64,000 nucleotides of DNA. Origin: Moritella sp. Urea-trap-13 (GTDB lineage Bacteria; Pseudomonadota; Gammaproteobacteria; Enterobacterales; Moritellaceae). Positions 58,556-64,000 of the stretch are shown here, piece after piece. The notes beneath the pieces are model-generated. The model saw only the letters and a program-made list of their open reading frames with translations. It was not told where the DNA came from and ran no database searches. The position numbers were made by a program, and so were the translations under genes. The stretch is from NCBI RefSeq assembly GCF_002836355.1, contig NZ_PJCA01000034.1:1-64000 (forward strand), written 5' to 3'. The first letter of the stretch is position 1. Every line of letters begins with the position of its first letter.

Positions 58556-59335
58556 ATGGCCCAAAATCACTTATTAATTATCGATGCGTTAAACCTGATC
58601 CGTCGAGTACATGCAGTTCAACTTAATCAAAGTAACGATCCGGTTGCACAAATCAGCGCAACCCGCGAAACCATTAAACACGCAGTCAGAAAACTGCTAT
58701 CGATCACAGCGCCGACCCATGTCGTCGCGGTGTTTGATGCTGAGCAAACCGGGTGGCGTCATGAGATCTACCCTGAATACAAAGCTAACCGTAAACCGAT
58801 GCCGGAATCGCTACAACAAGCACTGACTTTCATCCAAGATGATCTGTGGGAATTAAACGTCGACTCTTTATTAACAGAACAAGATGAAGCAGATGATTTG
58901 ATTGCTACCCTCGCCGTCAAAATGTCAGCACAACAGCAACCAGTGACCATTATCTCGACGGATAAAGGTTACTGCCAACTGTTAACACCTTACATTCAAA
59001 TTCGTGATTATTTTAATAAGCGTTGGTTAGACCAAGAGTTTATCGACGATAAATTTGGCGTTCAACCACAGCAACTTGCTGACTATTGGGCATTGGTGGG
59101 CATCAGTGGTAGCCACCTAGCTGGCGTCGCGGGTGTGGGGCCTAAAACAGCAACTCAGTTACTAACACAATATCCTAATTTAGACGCTATTTATGCCAGT
59201 GAAGATTTGAAACCTAAACTACGTGAAAAACTCGACACCCATAAAGAGATGGCTTACATCACTCAACAATTAGCCCAACTAAAAATTGATATTCCACTCG
59301 GGTTTAATTTAAAAGACTTGAGATATCAACCTTAA
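58556..59335 (+). CDS. xni: flap endonuclease Xni (YgdG)
   Basis: 5'-nuclease related to the N-terminal domain of DNA polymerase I; acts on flap structures. LLIIDALNLIRRVHA at the N terminus, then DAEQTGWRHEIYPEYKANRKPMP (key: WRHEIYPEYKANR), EQDEADDLIATLA and STDKGYCQLL with metal-binding acids, and the helix-hairpin-helix ISGSHLAGVAGVGPKTATQLL. 259 residues (E. coli 251). It pairs with ppnN as in E. coli. Confidence 0.95.
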   Translation: MAQNHLLIIDALNLIRRVHAVQLNQSNDPVAQISATRETIKHAVRKLLSITAPTHVVAVFDAEQTGWRHEIYPEYKANRKPMPESLQQALTFIQDDLWELNVDSLLTEQDEADDLIATLAVKMSAQQQPVTIISTDKGYCQLLTPYIQIRDYFNKRWLDQEFIDDKFGVQPQQLADYWALVGISGSHLAGVAGVGPKTATQLLTQYPNLDAIYASEDLKPKLREKLDTHKEMAYITQQLAQLKIDIPLGFNLKDLRYQP

Positions 59336-59345
59336 CCATAGACAG

Positions 59346-59399
59346 TAACGCTTAATGATAGAAATCGATTCTCTCACTAAGCGTTAGACTAAGCGTTAA
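59346..59399. repeat. tandem 12-bp direct repeat with an upstream inverted copy
   Basis: ACTAAGCGTTAG (59376-59387) is followed at once by ACTAAGCGTTAA (59388-59399). TAACGCTTA at 59346-59354 is the inverse of both, so two mutually exclusive 9-bp hairpins can form just after the xni stop. There is no T-run. Confidence 0.6.
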
Positions 59400-59578
59400 T
59401 AGTATAGAAAAAGCGAATATCTGGATCTATCTCTAACAAATGCATTATCCCCCCTGTGAAACCCGCTATTTAGCTAAATTACAGCAGCAACTGGATTAAC
59501 AATCGAGTAATACTTTGTTACCATACGGCAACAAAATATTTTCATTTGAAAGTAAGCCAAATTAAATAAGGAATATGT

Positions 59579-60586
59579 ATGACACAAACAAGAATTACAG
59601 TGATCCCGGGTGATGGTATTGGTCCGGATATTATTGAGTCTGCAATTCAAATTTTAGATAAAGCTGGCTGTAACTTCGCATATGACTTTGCTGATGCTGG
59701 TCTTGCTGCTCTACAAACTTCAGGTGAGCTGCTACCAAAAGCGACATTAGATTTAATTGAAAAAAATAAAGTAGCCTTAAAAGGCCCGCTAACAACTCCG
59801 GTTGGCGCTGGTTTTACCTCAATCAATGTATCATTACGTAAGTACTTTAATTTATACGCGAACTTACGTCCGGTACTATCATTTAAAGGCACGCGTAGCC
59901 GCTACGAAAACATCGATATCATTACCGTTCGTGAAAACACGGAAGGCATGTACTCTGGCGCAGGCCAAATCATTTCCGATGACGGCAGTGAAGCAGAAGC
60001 AAAAAGTATCATTACCCGTGATGGCGCAGAGCGTATTTGTGTTGCCGCATATGAATTAGCTAAATCAGAAAACCGTAAAAAAGTAACGGCAATTCATAAA
60101 GCTAATATTCTTAAAACGACATCAGGTCTGTTCCTTGAAGTCGCGCGTGAAGTCGCAAAACGTTACCCTGAAATTGAATCAGAAGAAATGATCGTTGATG
60201 CCGCGTGCATGAACTTGGTTATGTACCCTGAACGTTTCGATGTGATCGTAACGACGAACTTGTTCGGTGATATTTTATCTGACTTATGTGCAGGTCTTGT
60301 TGGTGGTCTTGGTATGGCTCCTGGCGCAAACATAGGTAAAGATACCGCTATTTTTGAAGCTGTACACGGCAGTGCACCAGACATCGCTGGTAAAAACTTA
60401 GCCAATCCAACATCAGTGATCTTAGCGTCAATTCAAATGCTAGAATACCTTGAAATGAAAACCCAAGCAGATAACATTCGTAACGCAGTACGCGATGTGA
60501 TCGAATCAGGTGACAGAACAACATATGATCTGGGTGGTACGCACGGAACAACAGACTTCACACAAGCTATCTTAGAACGCCTTTAA
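59579..60586 (+). CDS. isocitrate dehydrogenase, NAD-type (isopropylmalate dehydrogenase-like family)
   Basis: 335-residue beta-decarboxylating dehydrogenase. VIPGDGIGPDI at the N terminus, substrate segment SINVSLRKYFNLYANLRP (Ser/Asn as in isocitrate enzymes), TVRENTEGMYSG, and metal-binding Asp in LFGDILSDLCAGL. The cofactor region reads HGSAPDIAGKNLANP, with Asp-Ile where NADP-dependent E. coli Icd has Lys-Tyr, which points to NAD+. It resembles the short NAD-IDH of Shewanella and related marine bacteria. AAGGAAT precedes the ATG. Long untranslated regions on both sides suggest a single-gene unit. Confidence 0.88.
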   Translation: MTQTRITVIPGDGIGPDIIESAIQILDKAGCNFAYDFADAGLAALQTSGELLPKATLDLIEKNKVALKGPLTTPVGAGFTSINVSLRKYFNLYANLRPVLSFKGTRSRYENIDIITVRENTEGMYSGAGQIISDDGSEAEAKSIITRDGAERICVAAYELAKSENRKKVTAIHKANILKTTSGLFLEVAREVAKRYPEIESEEMIVDAACMNLVMYPERFDVIVTTNLFGDILSDLCAGLVGGLGMAPGANIGKDTAIFEAVHGSAPDIAGKNLANPTSVILASIQMLEYLEMKTQADNIRNAVRDVIESGDRTTYDLGGTHGTTDFTQAILERL

Positions 60587-60601
60587 AGCTTTGTGAGCAA
60601 T

Positions 60602-60675
60602 GAATGAGTACTATTCTTGATGTGTATACTCATTCTATCATTCAGTTGCTTAGCATTCGATATGCTGAGTAACTG
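60602..60675. repeat. two consecutive hairpins after idh
   Basis: GAATGAGTA (60602-60610) pairs with TACTCATTC (60627-60635). CAGTTgCTtAGCAT (60643-60656) pairs with ATGCTgAGtAACTG (60662-60675), two mismatches, 5-base loop. The second is followed by a T-poor sequence. They may form the 3' end of the idh mRNA. Confidence 0.5.
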
Positions 60676-60806
60676 CTATTTCTACTTACAACCCCTCCTC
60701 GTCACACATATCTATGCATAAACCCGCACATGACAATCATGATCTAACCTAGTAATTTATCCATACCGAGCTATAGTTAAGTTTTCATCAGCCGCGTTGG
60801 TGATAT

Positions 60807-61310
60807 ATGTTATCTAACTGTCTCTTTGCCTTACTCTTAATGAGCCTATTAAGTCGATCTAGTTTGGCCACAGAAAATAACCTAGGGACAGATGTTTCAA
60901 ATCAATATTTTTCGAACTATCAAACGCAAAACCAGCCATCAGTTACAACAGACGCCACACCTAGGTTCGAATTAAAACAGCCTTTACTTGTTGTCAAAAA
61001 AAGCAAGCGTAAACGTAAGCGTACCGCTAAACTCCAGCTGCTAAATATGTGGATTGATCCCGACATTACCCGACTGTTTATTCCTCGGCTTAAAGATATC
61101 GGTAAATTGAGTTTAAACTTACATTACAGTTTGAAACGGAGCCCTTATCTGTTACTCGATTACGAACGTGTGACGCTAAAAACCAAGTTTAAATCCAATG
61201 GTATGTTACAACACGAAGCTTATTATAATATGGGGATAGAGGGAGCAATTATTGGGATTAAAGTTCGCGGTGAAGATCCACTACTCTACTTTAGATATCG
61301 CTTTAAATAG
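60807..61310 (+). CDS. hypothetical exported basic protein
   Basis: 167 residues. A hydrophobic signal peptide (CLFALLLMSLLSRSSLA, cleavage near residue 22) is followed by a polar Gln/Asn/Thr-rich stretch, a strongly basic patch (VVKKSKRKRKRTAKLQ, about residues 68-83) and a beta-rich C terminus (LSLNLHYSLKRSPYLLLDYERVTLKTKF; key LNLHYSLKRSPYLLLDYE) ending YFRYRFK. I do not recognise a family. The alternating pattern and aromatic C-terminal residues suggest an envelope or periplasmic protein (inference). It lies alone between idh and convergent rlmM. Confidence 0.65.
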   Translation: MLSNCLFALLLMSLLSRSSLATENNLGTDVSNQYFSNYQTQNQPSVTTDATPRFELKQPLLVVKKSKRKRKRTAKLQLLNMWIDPDITRLFIPRLKDIGKLSLNLHYSLKRSPYLLLDYERVTLKTKFKSNGMLQHEAYYNMGIEGAIIGIKVRGEDPLLYFRYRFK

Positions 61311-61331
61311 GGATAGGGATCAATCATAAAA

Positions 61332-61375
61332 AAAAGCCATTAAATAGTTCACCGCAGTGATATTTAATGGCTTTT
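61332..61375. terminator. bidirectional terminator before rlmM
   Basis: AAAAGCCATTAAATA (61332-61346) pairs perfectly with TATTTAATGGCTTTT (61361-61375), a 15-bp stem with A and T flanks on both sides. A second hairpin, 11 bp with a 2-base loop, follows at 61380-61403. Both lie between convergent genes. Confidence 0.85.
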
Positions 61376-61413
61376 AGAAACGGTAATATATCTATATTAC
61401 CGTTATGATTTTA

Positions 61414-62556
61414 TCAGGCTTTTTTATCGTCAGGAATGAAGTGTGACCAAGCTACATGGACAGTCACTTCATCACGGTCATGATAAAGATGTTTAGCTTG
61501 AATAACAAAACGGTCATCCAGTTGCTTATCCAAAATCTCTAAGCAATCTTCAAGTGTATGATAACGACGTTTTAATGGTAGCTTAAGGTTAAAGATAGCT
61601 TCTTTACACCATGCATTCAATAACCACTTACACATTAGACGTGCAACACGTTCAGGTTTCTCAATCATGTCACATACCAGCATATCAACTGGTGGGTTCT
61701 CAGGAACCTTAATCTTGTTACCGTTTAACTTACGGTTAGTCCAAGCAATCGTCGTTTTAGCTGGCTCATATTTAAAACCATCTTCTTCGTAATGCTTAAC
61801 TTGACCAGTTTCCATCAGGCTCTCAGCCATAGCACCGTTATCAATCGCCACAACAAACATACTGCGTTGCACTAACTGATACGTCCAACCACCAGGGCAA
61901 GCACCTAAATCAACCGCGCGCATTGCACCACCGATACGTCGATCCCACTGATCTGCAGGGATGAAGGTATGAAATGCTTCTTCCAGTTTCAATGTCGAGC
62001 GGCTTGGCGCTTTCGATGGGAACTTAAGACGCATAATACCCATAGGTAATGGCGAATTGTTAAAGCTATATGAGTAACCGATATAAACACTCACGTTATC
62101 AATGAAGAATACGTGCAGTACTGGACGGTTTTTATTTTCTTTTGCTAATAAGTGATCGGCTTTACGCAATGATTGACGTAGTGGCACTGTGTACTTACGA
62201 CAAAATTTAGAAAGCTCTTTACCTTCATTGGTATCAGGCATTTCTACCCGTAGCTCACCCATGCCTTCAATACCCTCACAAGCGGCAACCACAGGGTTAA
62301 CACGATCGTAAAGTGGCATATCATCAACACGCGCATGCAGTGCAATCATTTGACGAGCAAAGATCAATGATGAAAGTGGTAATTTTTTCGCGATTGTATC
62401 GACATCGTCAGCAGAGTGACATTCAAACACAACATAACCCGAATTCAGCGTTACTTTAGCAAAACCATACGCCTCCATGGCAGTCGCTCGTGCTTGGATC
62501 TCAGCAGCACATTCTTTTTCATAACCAGGGCGGCAATATAATAAAATACCATTCAT
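61414..62556 (-). CDS. rlmM: 23S rRNA C2498 2'-O-methyltransferase RlmM
   Basis: Methylates the ribose of C2498 in 23S rRNA before 50S assembly. N-terminal THUMP-like domain (GILLYCRPGYEKECAAEI), then a Rossmann methyltransferase with DLGACPGGWTYQL and a KLPLKRRYHTLED segment. The family's VFFIxxxxxYxGYSYxxNxSP region appears as VSVYIGYSYSFNNSPLPMG. 380 residues, longer than E. coli (366) through an insertion of about 15 residues (TNRKLNGNKIKVPENPP) before the CDMIEKPER motif. GAGG lies 11 bases before the ATG. Confidence 0.95.
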   Translation of the reverse strand: MNGILLYCRPGYEKECAAEIQARATAMEAYGFAKVTLNSGYVVFECHSADDVDTIAKKLPLSSLIFARQMIALHARVDDMPLYDRVNPVVAACEGIEGMGELRVEMPDTNEGKELSKFCRKYTVPLRQSLRKADHLLAKENKNRPVLHVFFIDNVSVYIGYSYSFNNSPLPMGIMRLKFPSKAPSRSTLKLEEAFHTFIPADQWDRRIGGAMRAVDLGACPGGWTYQLVQRSMFVVAIDNGAMAESLMETGQVKHYEEDGFKYEPAKTTIAWTNRKLNGNKIKVPENPPVDMLVCDMIEKPERVARLMCKWLLNAWCKEAIFNLKLPLKRRYHTLEDCLEILDKQLDDRFVIQAKHLYHDRDEVTVHVAWSHFIPDDKKA

Positions 62557-62707
62557 TTTCTAATAACCTCATTTTCGTCATCAACATAGCTGACGATACA
62601 CTCAGTATAGATACAATACCGAGACTACTAAATATATAAAATATACACAAACCAGTGCAGAATACCGAGTATCTTGAAGTGGTTTGCATACAAAAGTCGC
62701 ACAGTCT

Positions 62708-62737
62708 AAACCCTTGGCGATATAACACCAAGGGTTT
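62708..62737 (-). terminator. terminator-like hairpin after gcvA
   Basis: AAACCCTTGG (62708-62717) pairs with CCAAGGGTTT (62728-62737), 10-bp stem with a 10-base loop, 18 bases after the gcvA stop. Only a short T-run (TTT) follows on the - strand. Confidence 0.6.
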
Positions 62738-62754
62738 CATGCCTTCAAGACAAA

Positions 62755-63666
62755 TTAATTGTCTACAAAGTCTTGTTGCTCTTCTTCTACGAGTGACAAC
62801 ATCCAGTCACGGAATGCCACAATCTTACCCAATTCATCTTGTTCTTCACGACAAACCACGTAATACGCGTTCTTGCTCACTAATACTTCACTAAAAGGCC
62901 GAACCAAACGACCCGCATCAATTTCAGGCTGTGCCAACACACTGTGCCCGAGTGCGACACCTTGGCCGTGTATCGCCGCTTGCAATACCATTGAGGTATG
63001 ACTAAAGATAGGCCCTTGGTTAACATTAATATCGGTAATATTGGTTTGTTTAAACCAAGCAGTCCAATCACGGCGCGATGTATCATGCAATAACGTGTGT
63101 AATTTTAAGTCACCTGGCGTTTTTAGTGGTTTAGTGCCATTTTGCAGTAGTCGTGGTGAGCAAACCGGGACTAAGTATTCAGTATGCAATTTCTCTGCAT
63201 GTAAATCTTTCCACTTACCCCGACCATAATAAATAGCCACATCGACATCATCAGTCAGCGAACCATCATCCATATCAACGGCTTTAATACGCACATCAAT
63301 ATCGGGATATAGATCTGAAAATAAAGATAACCGCGGCACTAACCATTGGATCGCAAAGCTAGGCTGTAGACTAACCGTCAACGACCCTTTCGCCCCTCTG
63401 GCTAATAAACGCTCAGTCGCATCCACTAATGAAGAAAAAGTATCTTTAATATCAAGAAAATAACTCTGGCCTTCTTCCGTTAAAAACAACGCACGGTTTT
63501 GACGACGAAATAATTTAATGCCCAAATACTCTTCAAGTGCTTTAATTTGGTGGCTAACAGCGGCTTGCGTCACGTAAAGCTCTTCAGAAGCGCGTGTAAA
63601 GCTAGAATGTCTAGCGGCGGCTTCGAAAACACGTAGCGAATTTAAGGGCGGAAGTCTGCGTGACAT
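62755..63666 (-). CDS. gcvA: LysR-type regulator GcvA
   Basis: Controls the glycine cleavage operon and, in E. coli, activates the divergent small RNA gene gcvB. The winged helix is in the first 65 residues (RLPPLNSLRVFEAAARHSSFTRA, VTQAAVSHQIKALEEYLG; key TQAAVSHQIK), followed by a LysR substrate-binding domain. Agreement with E. coli GcvA is high throughout (TLLHDTSRRDW, GPIFSHTSMVLQAAIHGQGVALG). 303 residues (E. coli 305). The divergent GcvB-like gene at 63755 supports the assignment. Confidence 0.95.
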   Translation of the reverse strand: MSRRLPPLNSLRVFEAAARHSSFTRASEELYVTQAAVSHQIKALEEYLGIKLFRRQNRALFLTEEGQSYFLDIKDTFSSLVDATERLLARGAKGSLTVSLQPSFAIQWLVPRLSLFSDLYPDIDVRIKAVDMDDGSLTDDVDVAIYYGRGKWKDLHAEKLHTEYLVPVCSPRLLQNGTKPLKTPGDLKLHTLLHDTSRRDWTAWFKQTNITDINVNQGPIFSHTSMVLQAAIHGQGVALGHSVLAQPEIDAGRLVRPFSEVLVSKNAYYVVCREEQDELGKIVAFRDWMLSLVEEEQQDFVDN

Positions 63667-63719
63667 GGTGGTGTCCAGTTAGATGAGAAAAACTAATGCG
63701 AAACATTATAATTTGTCAA

Positions 63720-63748
63720 TTGCCAGATTGCCAGAACATAACTATAGT
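63720..63748 (+). promoter_or_regulatory. sigma-70-type promoter of gcvB
   Basis: -35 TTGCCA (63720-63725), a 17-base spacer, -10 TATAGT (63743-63748). A start near 63755 follows. CTAAT, the core reported for E. coli GcvA sites, occurs at 63693-63697, between gcvA and this promoter. Confidence 0.65.
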
Positions 63749-63754
63749 GCGCGT

Positions 63755-63976
63755 ATGTATATAGGACCTAATACTTATTTCTACTGATTTTCGTTAATTA
63801 GTATTATTTATATAAGTTAGTCTTTGTTATGTAATGTTGTGTTTGTTTGCTTAAACTTTTTGGTTTAGGCCTTTAAGTAGAAATTACTTATTTTCAAACC
63901 TTTGACGCTATTCTTAATACACTTGTATTATCAGTCAACGGTTTTTTAGCGCTGTATTATTACAGCGCTTTTTTTA
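63755..63976 (+). ncRNA. gcvB: GcvB-like small regulatory RNA
   Basis: Hfq-dependent small RNA that represses amino-acid and peptide transporter mRNAs in enterics. Evidence here: divergent from gcvA as in E. coli; its own promoter; about 222 nt without a reading frame; a G/U-rich unpaired stretch GTTATGTAATGTTGTGTTTG (about 63827-63846), matching the conserved R1 seed region of GcvB; several small stem-loops (AAGTA/TACTT near 63874; TTGAC/GTCAA with TAATAC/GTATTA inside, about 63902-63938). It ends in a strong terminator, AGCGCTGTA-TTAT-TACAGCGCT (63948-63969) plus seven T. The exact 5' end is inferred from the -10 box. Confidence 0.78.
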
Positions 63977-64000
63977 TGCCTAAAATTAATCAATATCAAT

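Noticed and set aside
1-64000. CRISPR arrays, insertion sequences, tRNA or rRNA genes
   Set aside because: No regularly spaced repeats, transposase-like proteins, terminal repeats or tRNA-like cloverleafs were noticed on reading both strands.

Overview
This is a chromosomal housekeeping segment of a marine gammaproteobacterium. The genus is almost certainly Moritella: the dihydrofolate reductase at 14743-15237 matches, as far as I remember it, the Moritella profunda enzyme nearly residue for residue, including Glu at the position of E. coli Asp27. The AT-leaning base composition and the gene order (Vibrio/Shewanella-like where it departs from E. coli) fit. I see no phage, transposon, integron, CRISPR, tRNA or rRNA.

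Layout. 310-12915 (+) is the E. coli minute-1 block: rapA, rluA, a DUF3530 gene, djlA (opposite strand), then lptD-surA-pdxA-rsmA-apaG-apaH. putP (+) sits between apaH and folA. 14743-37797 (-) is folA, the split exporter yjjP-yjjB, and then the minute-4 block transcribed from rpsB leftwards: rpsB-tsf-pyrH-frr-uppS-cdsA-dxr-rseP-bamA-skp-lpxD-fabZ-lpxA-lpxB-rnhB-dnaE-accA, followed by tilS. map-glnD-dapD (+) runs divergently from rpsB. 43232-48271 (-) carries a methyl-accepting chemotaxis protein, ptsG, truC and yqcC. 48465-51379 (+) is a run of five little-studied small genes (DUF3549, DUF3301, DUF2789, a coiled-coil protein, DUF2310 zinc ribbon), followed by syd (-) and queF (+). 53218-57078 (+) holds a periplasmic TPR protein with a degenerate GGDEF domain and a diguanylate cyclase. 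ppnN, xni, an NAD-type isocitrate dehydrogenase and a small secreted basic protein follow. The window closes with rlmM and gcvA (-) and, divergent from gcvA, an apparent GcvB small RNA with its own promoter and terminator.

Much of the content builds the envelope: LptD, SurA, Skp and BamA assemble the outer membrane; LpxA, LpxD, LpxB and FabZ start lipid A and fatty acid synthesis; Dxr, UppS and CdsA supply isoprenoid carriers and phospholipid precursor; RseP controls the sigma-E response. These genes are interleaved with translation (rpsB, tsf, frr, map, rsmA, tilS, truC, rluA, rlmM) and replication (dnaE, rnhB) genes. No clear new multi-gene system is visible. The best leads are the GcvB-like RNA, the conserved cluster of uncharacterised small genes, the TPR/degenerate-GGDEF plus cyclase pair, and several structured intergenic regions (rpsB leader, a strong terminator just ahead of uppS, ppnN leader, xni-idh and idh-60807 spacers).
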